A stretch of DNA of 64,000 nucleotides from JABWBH01 sp964526695 (lineage in GTDB: Bacteria; Planctomycetota; Phycisphaerae; UBA1845), in NCBI GenBank assembly GCA_964526695.1, contig CAZGJA010000040.1, positions 1 through 64,000 on the forward strand, read 5' to 3'. Positions 1 to 9,147 of the stretch are shown here, piece by piece. The position numbers and the translations under genes were made by a program. Numbering within the stretch: position 1 is the stretch's first letter; every line of letters begins with the position of its first letter. Under the pieces are notes generated by a model, which did no database searches, was not told the origin of the DNA, and worked only from the letters and a program-made list of their open reading frames with translations.

Positions 1-119
1 CTGTGGGCGCTGTGGCAGGTTTTGAAGGGCCCATGGAAATCGCGGCGCCGGAGAAGGACTCCGGTGGCGCCGATCTCCCCCCTGGCGCGCTGCGCCGCCT
101 AAAGTTGGCGGGCGCAGAG

Positions 120-236
120 AATGGGGTTCTACCACGGGCTGCTAGGGCGTTGCCCTGGGCTGAGGGCCAAGCTGCCCTTTCAGGGCGAACACGCTTTTCC
201 TTCCCTCGAACGGAGGGCAGTCTCTGGACGGACTTC
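120..236 (+). repeat. Decayed dispersed repeat before the first gene
   Basis: Contains a run that reads FYHGLLGRCPGLRAKLPF in one frame. I recognise this as a repeated intergenic motif in planctomycete-like genomes rather than a protein. No Shine-Dalgarno site or protein family is visible. The rest of bases 1-246 shows no gene. Confidence 0.3.
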
Positions 237-246
237 GCCAAGTGTG

Positions 247-786
247 TCACGGTTCGGCGCTTGACGTGTGGTCATGCACGATGAGCCACTTGCCCTCGAT
301 CCTGCGGAAGACAAGGCTGAACACGCCGCCGATCGGTTTTTCCCGCTCCAGTCGCCAGCGCCCCAGCACCAGCGCCGCGTCCGGTCCGAGAAACTTGACC
401 GTCGTTTCCGAGAAGGACACGCGCCCCATGGCCAGTCGGTCCGGATAGCGCTTGTGGTAACGCTCCAGCGTTTCCTTCCAGCCGCGGGTGATCTCGCCGC
501 CGGAGGCGAACGTCAGCTCCGGCGAATTCCAGTATCCGATCATGAACGAGTCGATGTCGCCGGCGTTCCACGCGCGGTCCTGATCGTCGAGCACTTTCAG
601 GATGGCCTGCCGGTCGGGCTGACGCGGATCCTTGGCTTGATCTTCCTGCGGCAGCGCCGCGACGGATCCGCCGCGGGTGAGCAGCGATGCACAAATGATG
701 ATCGCGCCGAATGGCGGCGCCAGGCGGCCCAAACTGTGAAACGTGGATCGTGTTCCCAATGCGTTCAATCCTGCTCCGTGTTTCAT
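247..786 (-). CDS. Exported SnoaL-like / DUF4440 (NTF2-fold) protein
   Basis: 179 residues. Residues 1-45 contain a hydrophobic stretch (FGAIIICASLL) followed by an Ala-rich cleavage region, so export is likely. Residues 60-175 look like the SnoaL-like/DUF4440 NTF2 fold: an opening helix with DDQDRAWNAGDIDSFM, then GYWNSPELTFASGG, then paired strands ending in FRRIEGKWLIVHDHTSS. Proteins of this type are small cone-shaped binding domains, sometimes with hydrolase or isomerase activity; no catalytic role can be assigned here. A GATAAT box lies only 5 bases upstream of this ATG, so the transcript may be nearly leaderless or the true start may be further in. It stands alone, with long non-coding DNA upstream. 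Confidence 0.75.
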   Translation of the reverse strand: MKHGAGLNALGTRSTFHSLGRLAPPFGAIIICASLLTRGGSVAALPQEDQAKDPRQPDRQAILKVLDDQDRAWNAGDIDSFMIGYWNSPELTFASGGEITRGWKETLERYHKRYPDRLAMGRVSFSETTVKFLGPDAALVLGRWRLEREKPIGGVFSLVFRRIEGKWLIVHDHTSSAEP

Positions 787-1295
787 TGGAATTATCCGTC
801 CAGTGGAGATTGACCCATGCGCGGCATTCTTGTGGACCCTCGCGCACTACAGACGGCCGCGCGATTCTCACCGATTATTCACGCATGCTCACTCGCTCGA
901 GATAAGCATCCCGCGTCTGATGCCTCCGGCGGAAGTCAAGGCCCTGCGCACCTCCGCCAAGTGTCTTCAGTACCGCGCCGCAACGTGGGCCGCGCGTTCG
1001 CACAAGTTCTGTCGTTGTGCGGACCTCGCCGAACACCTGTGGAACTCGTCGGCAGGGTGAGTTATGCATGGCACGTCGATTGCTGCCTGAGAGGTTGAGC
1101 ATCCGCCGCGTTCCCGACTGCGAGAATGTGACCGCGGCCGACGCCGCAGTGCAAGTCCGGAACTCGGCGGGATCGCGAAGATGCCGCACGCGGAGCCGGG
1201 CGCTGAGCAGGCCGACAGCGGGGGATTGCGACGAGGCGACACCGGCGAGGAGGCGCTCGACGCCGACGCCGTGCGGCGGAAGGGCAGGCGACGCC
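787..1295. other. Non-coding stretch
   Basis: Frames here cross each other without a Shine-Dalgarno site or family resemblance. I see no RNA gene or clear repeat. Confidence 0.4.
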
Positions 1296-1484
1296 ATGAA
1301 AGTCGAGATGACCGAACATGAGAGGGAGATTCTGGCGAGGCTGGTGCGCGCGAGGATCCACGAACTGGGGCCCGAGATTCACCACACGGCTTCGCGCGCG
1401 CTCCGCGCGGAGTTGAGCGAGCTGCAGGAATCGCTGGAGCGGCTGGAGCACAAGCTGGCGGATGCGGCCACGTGCGCCGCGTGA
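1296..1484 (+). CDS. Small charged helical protein, 62 residues
   Basis: The protein begins MKVEMTEHEREILARL and continues as helices rich in Glu, Arg and Leu, including the segments HTASRALRAELSEL and LERLEHKLADAA. It resembles a class of short bacterial proteins of the pattern 'LT.EEREIL...L...L..EI..T....R..L..E...L..L..KL', usually annotated as hypothetical and predicted to form helical hairpins. A longer in-frame reading from 1017 exists, but that extension is Arg-rich with no conserved look. The ATG at 1296 fits the family's usual N-terminus. Function unknown. Confidence 0.55.
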   Translation: MKVEMTEHEREILARLVRARIHELGPEIHHTASRALRAELSELQESLERLEHKLADAATCAA

Positions 1485-2190
1485 GCGTCAGAGCTTCGGC
1501 GGAGAGGCTTACCGGCCGACCCCGCGCGGTGGGCGGCGTGAGTGTCCGGGGATCAAGGACCTGGGTGGCTCCCTGTCGATCCTCCTCCGGGTGAACAAGG
1601 CACGCCACGTCGCAAGCTCAAGACAGTCCACACGCTGCGCACCGGAGTGAGATGGCGACTCAGGGCCTTCATGCCCGCGCAGGCGGGAATCCAGCGGCTT
1701 GGCGGTGCGCCTTCAACCCCCGCCTGCGCGGGGGTGACGAACCAGACGCTGGTGCCCTGCACGCACCGCCCGCCGGCGTCCCCGGACGAGCCAGTATTGC
1801 CTATCCTACGCGGATGCGCGGAGCGATTGCGCCATTTTGCTCACCTCGCGCAGTGCCTCGCTCGCGCTGCTGGAGGGGCCGGGTCCGTGGTTGCGTACCC
1901 CTTTGCTGCGTGGCGCTGCTCGAAGCATGCCCTCCACGGCCTGCCGGGTACGCCAGACCGAGCCACCCGGCGCCACGCGCCGCGGGGATTCGCCGCATGC
2001 GTGCAGTTACTCCCAGCGTGGCTTGGCACGCATTCTGCCCCGCTGGTTGAACGTGGTTGGGCCGGCGCGGAAGCAGTCTGTCGATACGGGCGCCCCTTGG
2101 GCGTTCGACTCCTCGGTGCGAGATCGGGGCTGATCCCCGGACCGGGGCATCGACGGTCCCCGACATCCTCCAACCGCGGGAGCACGCAAC
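1485..2190. other. Long intergenic region with repeats, upstream of nifJ
   Basis: Holds an inverted-repeat unit at 1671-1745 (CCCGCGCAGGCGGGAATCC facing ACCCCCGCCTGCGCGGGGG) and a copy of the right arm of the GTGCCACCC element at 1935-1970. A GC hairpin lies near 2128-2163. No supported gene. Confidence 0.5.
1671..1745. repeat. CCCGCGCAGGCGGGAATCC palindromic repeat (family N)
   Basis: Two inverted copies of the CGCAGGCGGG palindrome with a 30-base middle. The same 20-base motif recurs at 26834-26870, 27515-27572, 41944-42055 and 45074-45096. Confidence 0.75.
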
Positions 2191-5100
2191 GTGACACCGA
2201 TCCAAACCATGCTCGACGGCAACGAGGCCGTCGCGTCCGTGGCGTATCGTCTCAACGAGGTGATCGCCATCTACCCCATCACCCCGTCCACGCCCATGGG
2301 CGAGAAGTGCGACGAGCTTGCGTCGCGCAAGCGCCTTAACATCTACGGCGGCATCCCCGTCGTGCAGCAGATGCAGTCCGAGGCGGGCGCCGCGGGGGCG
2401 CTGCACGGTGCGCTTCAGGCCGGATCGCTGGCGACGACCTTCACGTCCTCGCAGGGTCTGCTGCTGATGATCCCCAACATGTACAAGATTGCCGGCGAGC
2501 TGACGCCGGTCGTGATCCATGTGGCCGCTCGGACGGTTGCGACGCACGCGCTGTCCATCTTCGGCGATCATTCGGACGTGATGGGCTGCCGCTCGACGGG
2601 GTTTGCGATGCTCTCCTCGGGCAACGTGCAGGAGGCGCAGGATTTCGCCTGCATCGCCCAGGCCGCCACGCTTCGCGCGCGGGTGCCGTTTCTCCACTTC
2701 TTCGACGGGTTCCGCACATCGCACGAGATCGCACGAATCACGCCGCTGACGGACGAGGATCTCCGCTTCCTGACGGATGAGGACAATCTCGCGGCCCATC
2801 GGCGTCGCGCGCTATCGCCCGATCACCCCGTCCTTCGCGGCTCGGCGCAAAATCCGGATGCGTTCTTCCAGGCGCGCGAGGCCGCCAACGGTTTTTATGA
2901 CGCCTGCCCGAAGATCGTGCAGGAGACGATGGACCGATTCGCTCAGCGCACCGGCCGGGCCTATCACCTCTTCGAGTATCACGGCAGTCCGACGGCCGAA
3001 CGGGTTATCATCGTGATGGGCTCCGGCGCGGAGACCGTGCGCGAGACCGTGGATCATCTCAACGCCGGCGGGGCGAACGTCGGCGTGCTGGTCGTGCGGC
3101 TGTTCCGGCCCTTCTGCCTTGAGGCAGTTCTGCACGCCCTGCCGGCTTCGGTTCGCTCGATCGCCGTGCTCGATCGCTGCAAGGAGCCAGGCGCGATCGC
3201 CGAGCCGCTGCACCTCGATGTCATTACGGCCTTGCATGAGAGTTGGAATGGACGCACAAAGTCCGGCGCATCTGGAAACGGCGAGCACCGATCCGCCGGC
3301 GCCTCGCAGCGGGTTCTGCCCAACATTGTTGGCGGGCGCTATGGGCTTTCCAGCAAAGAGTTCACGCCCGCGATGGTCAAGGCCGTGTACGATGAGCTGG
3401 CCAAGGAGAACCCGAAGCGGCGGTTCACCGTCGGGATTGTGGACGACGTGACGCATTTGTCGCTGAAGGTGGACGAGACGTTCGACATTGAGCCGGACGA
3501 CGTGGTTCGCGCGGTGTTCTTCGGACTGGGCGCGGACGGGACGGTCGGTGCGAACAAGAACTCGATCAAAATTATCGGCGAGCAGACGGACAACCATGCG
3601 CAGGGCTACTTTGTTTATGACTCGAAGAAGTCCGGGGCGATCACCATCTCGCACCTGCGATTCGGTCCGCGGCCCATTCGCGCGCCGTATCTGATTCGCC
3701 GCGCGAACTTCGTGGCCTGCCATCAATTTGAGTTTCTCACAAAATATGACGTGCTGGAGTATGCGGCGCCCCGGGCCGTGTTGTTGCTCAACGCTCCCTT
3801 CTCGCGCGACAGCGTCTGGGATGAGCTGCCGCGCGAGGTGCAGGAGGCGGTCATTGAGAAGGGCGTGAAGATTTATGTGATCAACGCCAACGAGGTGGCG
3901 CGCAAGACCGGGATGGGCGGGCGCATCAATACGATCATGCAGGCCTGCTTTTTCGGCATTTCCGGCGTGCTGCAGCGCGAGGAGGCGATCGCGCAGATCA
4001 AGGAGGCCATTCGCAAGACGTACCAGAAGCAGGGCGACGAGGTCGTGCGGCGCAACTGTCTGGCGGTGGACGAGTCGCTTTCGGCATTGCATGAAGTCGC
4101 TGTTCCCGATGCGGCCAGTTCCAAGCACCGCCGACCTCCGCTGGTGGCCGACGCCGCGCCGGACTTTGTCAAGAAGGTGACGGCGCTGATGCTCGCCAAC
4201 AAGGGCGATCTGCTGCCGGTCAGCGCATTTCCGGTGGACGGCACCTGGCCCACCGCCACGGCAAAATGGGAAAAACGCAACATTGCGCTGGAGATTCCCA
4301 TCTGGGATTCGAAATTGTGCATACAGTGCAACAAGTGCGCGATGGTCTGCCCGCACGCGGCCATTCGCGTCAAGGCTTATGACCACGAATGCCTGGTCGA
4401 TTCGCCGCAGTCGTTCCTCTCCGCCGATTACATCGCCAAGGACCTCAAGGGTCACAAGTACACGGTTCAAGTCGCGCCCGAGGACTGCACGGGATGCACG
4501 CTGTGCGTGGCCGTCTGTCCGGCCAAGGACAAGTCCAATCCCAAGCACAAGGCGATCAACATGGAATCGCACGCGATCCACCGGGACCGCGAGCGCGTGA
4601 ATTACGACTTCTTCCTGGACCTCCCGGAGTTTGACGCATCCAAGCTCAGCCGCTTCGACGTCAAGGGCGTGCAATTGTTGCAGCCGCTCTTTGAGTATTC
4701 AGGCGCGTGTGCCGGCTGCGGAGAGACGCCTTACGTCAAGCTTATGACCCAACTGTTCGGCGATCGCACTTTGATCGCCAACGCCACCGGCTGCTCGTCC
4801 ATTTACGGCGGAAATCTGCCGTCGACGCCCTACACCGTTAATCGCGACGGTCGCGGTCCGGCGTGGTCCAACTCGCTCTTTGAGGATAATGCCGAATTCG
4901 GACTCGGCTATCGGCTGGCCATTGACAGCCACCGAGACCTTGCCGCCGCGCTGTTGAAACAACTTGCCGCAGCAGTCGGCGAGAATCTCGTGAATGAACT
5001 GCTGAACGCCGACCAGAGTAACGAGGCCGGATTGCGGGCGCAGCGCGAGCGCGTGCTGATTCTGCGGAAGCAACTGGCGTCGGTGAGTTCAGTCGAGGCG

Positions 5101-5853
5101 CGAATGCTGACCACCCTGGCGGATTACCTGGTCAAGAAGAGCGTCTGGATCGTCGGCGGCGACGGCTGGGCGTATGATATCGGGTACGGCGGACTGGATC
5201 ACGTGATGTCGCTGGACCGCGATGTCAATCTGCTGGTGCTGGACACGGAAGTGTATTCCAACACCGGCGGACAGGCGTCCAAAGCCACACCCGTCGGCGC
5301 GGCCGCCAAGTTCGCGGTCACCGGCAAGGCCTCGGACAAGAAGGATCTCGGCCTGATGGCCATGAGTTATGGGAATGTCTATGTCGCCAGCGTCGCCTTC
5401 GGAGCGAACGACAATCACACCGTCAAGGCGTTCATCGAGGCCGAGAGTTACCCCGGCCCGTCGCTCATTATCGCGTACAGTCACTGCATTGCCCACGGTT
5501 ATGACATGCAGTTCGGGCTGGACCAGCAGACGCGCGCGGTGCAGAGCGGCGTCTGGCCGCTGTATCGTTATGACCCGCGCCGGGTGCTTACCGGCGAGCC
5601 GCCGCTGGTGCTGGATGCCAAACCGGCGAAGACCACGGTGGAGGAGTACATGCGCAACGAAACGCGCTTCCGCATGGTGGAAAAAATGGACGCCGTGCGC
5701 TTCCGCTGGCTGGCCCGCAAGGCCCGGGAGTCCGCGGCTCGGCGCGTGGCGGTGTATGAGCACCTTGCCAAGCTGCGAATTCCGCAAGCTTCCTTTGATC
5801 CAGGTTCGGACGGCCATCCGGCGACCTCGCCTCCGCAGACTGCCGGTGCATAG
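2191..5853 (+). CDS. nifJ: Pyruvate:ferredoxin (flavodoxin) oxidoreductase, single-chain
   Basis: 1220 residues, close to the usual 1170-1200 of the single-polypeptide enzyme. It converts pyruvate and CoA to acetyl-CoA and CO2, passing electrons to ferredoxin or flavodoxin in the cytoplasm. Domains in order: pyrimidine-binding domain with YPITPSTPMGEKCDE (residues 28-44); gamma domain (about 430-620); a two-cluster ferredoxin domain with CIQCNKCAMVCP (about 709) and CTGCTLCVAVCP (about 765); and a TPP domain with ACAGCGET (about 839), ANATGCSSIYGGNLPSTPY and GGDGWAYDIGYGG (about 988), then LDTEVYSNTGGQ. The GTG at 2191 is preceded by GGGAG at 8 bases. A transporter of the oxalate/formate type follows, which suggests import of a small carboxylate. 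Confidence 0.97.
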   Translation: MTPIQTMLDGNEAVASVAYRLNEVIAIYPITPSTPMGEKCDELASRKRLNIYGGIPVVQQMQSEAGAAGALHGALQAGSLATTFTSSQGLLLMIPNMYKIAGELTPVVIHVAARTVATHALSIFGDHSDVMGCRSTGFAMLSSGNVQEAQDFACIAQAATLRARVPFLHFFDGFRTSHEIARITPLTDEDLRFLTDEDNLAAHRRRALSPDHPVLRGSAQNPDAFFQAREAANGFYDACPKIVQETMDRFAQRTGRAYHLFEYHGSPTAERVIIVMGSGAETVRETVDHLNAGGANVGVLVVRLFRPFCLEAVLHALPASVRSIAVLDRCKEPGAIAEPLHLDVITALHESWNGRTKSGASGNGEHRSAGASQRVLPNIVGGRYGLSSKEFTPAMVKAVYDELAKENPKRRFTVGIVDDVTHLSLKVDETFDIEPDDVVRAVFFGLGADGTVGANKNSIKIIGEQTDNHAQGYFVYDSKKSGAITISHLRFGPRPIRAPYLIRRANFVACHQFEFLTKYDVLEYAAPRAVLLLNAPFSRDSVWDELPREVQEAVIEKGVKIYVINANEVARKTGMGGRINTIMQACFFGISGVLQREEAIAQIKEAIRKTYQKQGDEVVRRNCLAVDESLSALHEVAVPDAASSKHRRPPLVADAAPDFVKKVTALMLANKGDLLPVSAFPVDGTWPTATAKWEKRNIALEIPIWDSKLCIQCNKCAMVCPHAAIRVKAYDHECLVDSPQSFLSADYIAKDLKGHKYTVQVAPEDCTGCTLCVAVCPAKDKSNPKHKAINMESHAIHRDRERVNYDFFLDLPEFDASKLSRFDVKGVQLLQPLFEYSGACAGCGETPYVKLMTQLFGDRTLIANATGCSSIYGGNLPSTPYTVNRDGRGPAWSNSLFEDNAEFGLGYRLAIDSHRDLAAALLKQLAAAVGENLVNELLNADQSNEAGLRAQRERVLILRKQLASVSSVEARMLTTLADYLVKKSVWIVGGDGWAYDIGYGGLDHVMSLDRDVNLLVLDTEVYSNTGGQASKATPVGAAAKFAVTGKASDKKDLGLMAMSYGNVYVASVAFGANDNHTVKAFIEAESYPGPSLIIAYSHCIAHGYDMQFGLDQQTRAVQSGVWPLYRYDPRRVLTGEPPLVLDAKPAKTTVEEYMRNETRFRMVEKMDAVRFRWLARKARESAARRVAVYEHLAKLRIPQASFDPGSDGHPATSPPQTAGA

Positions 5854-5856
5854 TGT

Positions 5857-6045
5857 AGTTCCTCGCAAACATCACAGTGTTCAATCTTCGGGGGGCGGGC
5901 CTTGGCTTTGGGGGGGCGGGCCTTGGCGTTGGGGGGGCGGGCGTTGGTGGGCGGGCCGTTGGCGGGCGGGCCTTGGTGGGCGGGCCTTGGGGGGGGCGGG
6001 CGTCCTCGCCCGCCGGCGGGCCTGAGGCCCGCGCCCCCGGCATTT
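5857..6045 (+). repeat. G-rich repeat (family C), potential G-quadruplex
   Basis: Starts with CCTCGCAAACATCACAGTGT and a TTCAATCTTC box, followed by seven or more GGGCGGGCCTTGG-type units ending in GCCCGCCGGCGGGC. The same boxes occur in reverse orientation at 23400-23520. The many G-runs could fold as G-quadruplexes on the + strand. An artificial open frame runs from here into the transporter. Confidence 0.75.
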
Positions 6046-6162
6046 TCGGACGGCATGCCGCCTGGCACGCGGCTTGCACGCCTTACAGAAGGCAAGCTTT
6101 GTCCGGGCGCGGTCGTGCGAGGCTCGTACGACGGGGATGGGTCGCAGTCACTTGATGACAGG

Positions 6163-7794
6163 ATGGCGACCATGGTATCGCATACGGCGGGTACGGTTGG
6201 CGTTCAGGGTCTGGCGGCGGGTCTTCGCAAACCGCTCGTGCTGGTCGGCGCGGTCATGGTGCAGCTCGTGCTCGGCACCATTTATGGTTACAGCATCTTC
6301 TGGCAGCCGCTCGAAGCCGAGATATGGCCGCCCATTCTCACGACGGATCAAGCGGCATTGCTTACGGCATCAGGCGAGGCGCCGCCGCGCGACGCCGTGA
6401 TGGTCGCAAACGCGGCCGCCGCGGCTCTCGAGCGGGAGCATCGGCTGGGACTCCTCAAGTATTGTTTCGGCATTTGCCTGCTTTCTTTCGCCGCCTCCAT
6501 GGTGGTGGCGGGGCGCATTCAGGATCGCAAGGGCCCGCGTGTCACCGCCGTGATGGGCGGCTTGTGCCTGGGTCTTGCCTTTCTCACAGCCGGACAGATG
6601 CGCACGCTGGCCGTCTTTTACCTGTGCCATGCCGTCCTTATGGGCGGCGCCGTGGTCGCACTGCTTTTGTTGTTTGACGCCCTGACCCGCGGAATGGACC
6701 GGTCGCGGCGACCACTTCTGCAATACCTGCCTCATGGGCTGGTCACCGTCGCCGTCATTGGAGGTCTGGCGCTGGGCCAGCAGTACGTCTCCACCAGTCC
6801 GTCCAACAAGATGTTCCTCTTGTGGAGCACGGTCGGCGTTCTGGCGGGAGTGGGAACCGGATTCGCGTACGTGTCGCCGATCGCGGCACTGGTCAAGTGG
6901 TTCCCGCGGCACAAGGGGCTCGTCTCCGGCGTGGCCGTCGCCGGGTTCGGACTTGGCGCCTACATCTTCTCGGGCACTTCGCGGATCGGCGGCGTTGGCT
7001 TTATCGAGGCCCACGGCATCCCCACGTTTTTCAGCCTGCACGGGATTATCGCCACGGTTGTCGTCTGCACTGGCGCGATGTTGCTCAGCAACCCGCCGGC
7101 GCCGTCGGCCGCGGCCATGACTGGGGCTCAGCCGCCGCAGACCGACGCCACGTGGCGTGACTTGTTGGGAAACTGGCGCTTCTACCAAGTCTGGATCATG
7201 TTCTTCAGCGGCGCGATGGCCGGATTGATGGTCATCGGCATTCTCAAACCCTTCGCAGGAAGCCAGCTCGTTCACTCCGCCGAGGCCGCGGGCAGGACAC
7301 TGGGCGAAAACCTGCGCAACGAGTTGCTGCTGCGAGGAGCGACGGCGGTCGGCGTGCTGGCGATCTTCAATGCGGCCGGCCGCGTGGTGTGGGGATGGGT
7401 TTCGGATCGCATGGGACGCTCGCTGTCGATGACTCTCATGTTCTTCCTGCAGGGCCTGACGCTTCTTGCCTTCACCACACTGGACACGGAACTGGAGCTG
7501 GCCGTCGGCGCTGCGTGCGTGGGATTCAATTTCGGAGGCAATTTCGCGCTCTTCCCGTCACTGACCGCCGATTTGTTTGGATCGAAGGGCTTCGGCGCAA
7601 ACTATGGATGGGTGTTCACGTCTTATGGCGTCGCCGGGGTGCTGGGAGTCTGGGCAGGCAACACGGCGAGGCAAATGACCGGAAGCTTCAGCGCGGCCTT
7701 TACCGTCGCCGCCGTCCTCTGCATGGCCTCTGCGGCGCTCTCGTTGACCAGCCGACGCTGGCGACCGGCGGATGAGGCGATGAGAAACGTGTAG
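6163..7794 (+). CDS. MFS transporter, oxalate/formate antiporter (OFA) family
   Basis: 543 residues with about 12 membrane segments. N-terminal segment 1 contains VQLVLGTIYGYSIFWQPL, a signature position of the OFA family (OxlT, YhjX and lactate or pyruvate carriers). The central SPIAALVKWFPRHKGLVSG motif is the typical OFA loop 4-5 element, and GRVVWGWVSDRMGR is the MFS A-type motif of the second half. An 85-residue extracytoplasmic or loop insertion lies after the first segment. The ATG at 6163 was chosen because the upstream in-frame sequence from 5902 is the G-rich repeat. The Shine-Dalgarno site is weak. Substrate is unproven; the neighbouring pyruvate oxidoreductase makes a small mono- or dicarboxylate plausible. 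Confidence 0.88.
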   Translation: MATMVSHTAGTVGVQGLAAGLRKPLVLVGAVMVQLVLGTIYGYSIFWQPLEAEIWPPILTTDQAALLTASGEAPPRDAVMVANAAAAALEREHRLGLLKYCFGICLLSFAASMVVAGRIQDRKGPRVTAVMGGLCLGLAFLTAGQMRTLAVFYLCHAVLMGGAVVALLLLFDALTRGMDRSRRPLLQYLPHGLVTVAVIGGLALGQQYVSTSPSNKMFLLWSTVGVLAGVGTGFAYVSPIAALVKWFPRHKGLVSGVAVAGFGLGAYIFSGTSRIGGVGFIEAHGIPTFFSLHGIIATVVVCTGAMLLSNPPAPSAAAMTGAQPPQTDATWRDLLGNWRFYQVWIMFFSGAMAGLMVIGILKPFAGSQLVHSAEAAGRTLGENLRNELLLRGATAVGVLAIFNAAGRVVWGWVSDRMGRSLSMTLMFFLQGLTLLAFTTLDTELELAVGAACVGFNFGGNFALFPSLTADLFGSKGFGANYGWVFTSYGVAGVLGVWAGNTARQMTGSFSAAFTVAAVLCMASAALSLTSRRWRPADEAMRNV

Positions 7795-7930
7795 GTGAGG
7801 CGCCACTCAGCGCGCGACCCGGCGCGGCATCGAGCGTTCCCGCAGCGCATCTCGGCGCGCCCTCCGAGGGCAGCCAAGGCGGCGCAGGCAACCTTGACAA
7901 GCGACGCCCCAACCCGCAGAGAATGCGGGA

Positions 7931-8962
7931 ATGTCGTCAGCCCGTCATCCCGTGATCCTCGCCGGCAGGGTGTGCCGCAACGTCGGCATCTGCCGCGAGC
8001 ATTTCCGCATGACGCTGCGCGTGGACGGCTTTCCCGATGCTTCGCCGGGGCAGTTCGTCCACTTGTGCCCGGCAAGCTCGACCCCACCTCCTTACCAGGT
8101 GCTGGACGGGCCCGATGACGAAGTTCCCTGGCGCGCCGAGGTGGATGCACGGGGCAAGTCGGACACCGGGCGCGACGCCGCCCTCCAGCCCATGCTGCGG
8201 CGCGCGTTCAGCATTGCCGGGCTGCGCGACATTGACGGCTCGCGCGATCCTGCCTCCGCGCGAACGCAGAGCCTTCGCCGGGAAATCGAGGTCATCTACC
8301 GCGTCGTCGGCGCGGGCACGGCCTGGATGTCGCGGCTCGGCGAAGGGGACGAGCTAAGCGTGCTCGGTCCGCTCGGGCATCCGTTTCCCCTGGCGGCCGC
8401 GAGACCTCACGCATGGCTCGTGGCCGGCGGAGTGGGCTTGCCGCCGATGTTGTGGCTGGCGGCCGCGCTGAGCGACCGCGGGCGGCAGGTCGTCGCCTTG
8501 TGCGGCGCGCGGTCCGCCGATCTGGTTCCGCTGACGCTGACGTCCCCCCCCCCTTCGCGCGACGCCCGCGCCGCGACGTTCTCCTCCGTCGAGTTTAGCG
8601 CCGCACGCACGCCCGTCGTGCTCGCCACCGACGACGGTTCCGCGGGCTTCGCGGGTCACGTCGGCGCTGCGCTGCTCGCCTATCATGCGGCCCAGCCCGT
8701 CGCGCCGGACCAACTCGTCATCTACACCTGCGGCCCGGAAGTGATGATGCAATTCGTCGCGAAATTCGCGCTGGAGCGCGGCATCGAATGCCACGTCTGC
8801 ATGGAGCGCTCGATGGCCTGCGGGATGGGAACCTGTCAATCCTGCGTCCTGCCCGTGCGGGACGCGTCGGACCCCGCAGGCTGGCGCTACAGTCTCTGCT
8901 GCACGGAAGGACCGGTGTACGAGGCGGACAGGCTGTTGTGGGACGTGCCCTCGGTTCGATGA
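7931..8962 (+). CDS. PyrK-like flavin/[2Fe-2S] electron transfer subunit
   Basis: 343 residues. Fold of the ferredoxin-NADP reductase superfamily: an FAD-binding barrel with LRRAFSIAGL (about 95), NAD-binding GGVGLPPM (about 167), CGPEVMMQF (about 267), then a C-terminal [2Fe-2S] module with ACGMGTCQSC and a distal LCC; Cys ligands are about 297, 302, 305 and 321. This matches PyrK, the NAD-dependent subunit of class 1B dihydroorotate dehydrogenase. No pyrD is beside it. A 25-residue insertion (around VLDGPDDEVPWRAEVDARG) separates the barrel strands. Instead it follows nifJ and the transporter, so it could serve another oxidoreductase or move electrons between NAD(P)H and ferredoxin. The ATG has no strong Shine-Dalgarno site. 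Confidence 0.85.
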   Translation: MSSARHPVILAGRVCRNVGICREHFRMTLRVDGFPDASPGQFVHLCPASSTPPPYQVLDGPDDEVPWRAEVDARGKSDTGRDAALQPMLRRAFSIAGLRDIDGSRDPASARTQSLRREIEVIYRVVGAGTAWMSRLGEGDELSVLGPLGHPFPLAAARPHAWLVAGGVGLPPMLWLAAALSDRGRQVVALCGARSADLVPLTLTSPPPSRDARAATFSSVEFSAARTPVVLATDDGSAGFAGHVGAALLAYHAAQPVAPDQLVIYTCGPEVMMQFVAKFALERGIECHVCMERSMACGMGTCQSCVLPVRDASDPAGWRYSLCCTEGPVYEADRLLWDVPSVR

Positions 8963-8987
8963 ACGACTCCGAACGTTGGCGACGCCA

Positions 8988-9130
8988 ACAGAGCCGCGAC
9001 CGTAAGGGAGCGATTTCCCGAATGTCAGAGCCGCGACCGTAAGGGAGCGATTTCCCGAAGCACGGAACCGCGATCGGCATCGGGGAGGCGCGCTTCCTTA
9101 CGGGCGCGGCTCTGAATGGCGCGGCTCTGA
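8988..9130. repeat. CAGAGCCGCGACCGT repeat (family B), two left arms
   Basis: Two direct copies of the left arm (CAGAGCCGCGACCGTAAGGG with GATTTCCCGA) followed by inverted right arms TACGGGCGCGGCTCTGA and GCGCGGCTCTGA. Related copies lie at 13213-13284 and 37456-37546. It lies between convergent genes. Confidence 0.8.
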
Positions 9131-9147
9131 AAGAACGCCCGGGCGCG

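Noticed and set aside
1017..1295. N-terminal extension of the 62-residue protein
   Set aside because: Arg/Cys-rich, no motif; family-like sequence begins at the internal Met at 1296.
2812..4674. Open frame of 620 codons opposite nifJ
   Set aside because: Same reason; nifJ has all its Fe-S and TPP motifs on the + strand.
5902..6162. An 87-residue N-terminal extension of the transporter
   Set aside because: It is a translation of the G-rich repeat (GGRALALGG-type residues) and lacks any signal or membrane logic.
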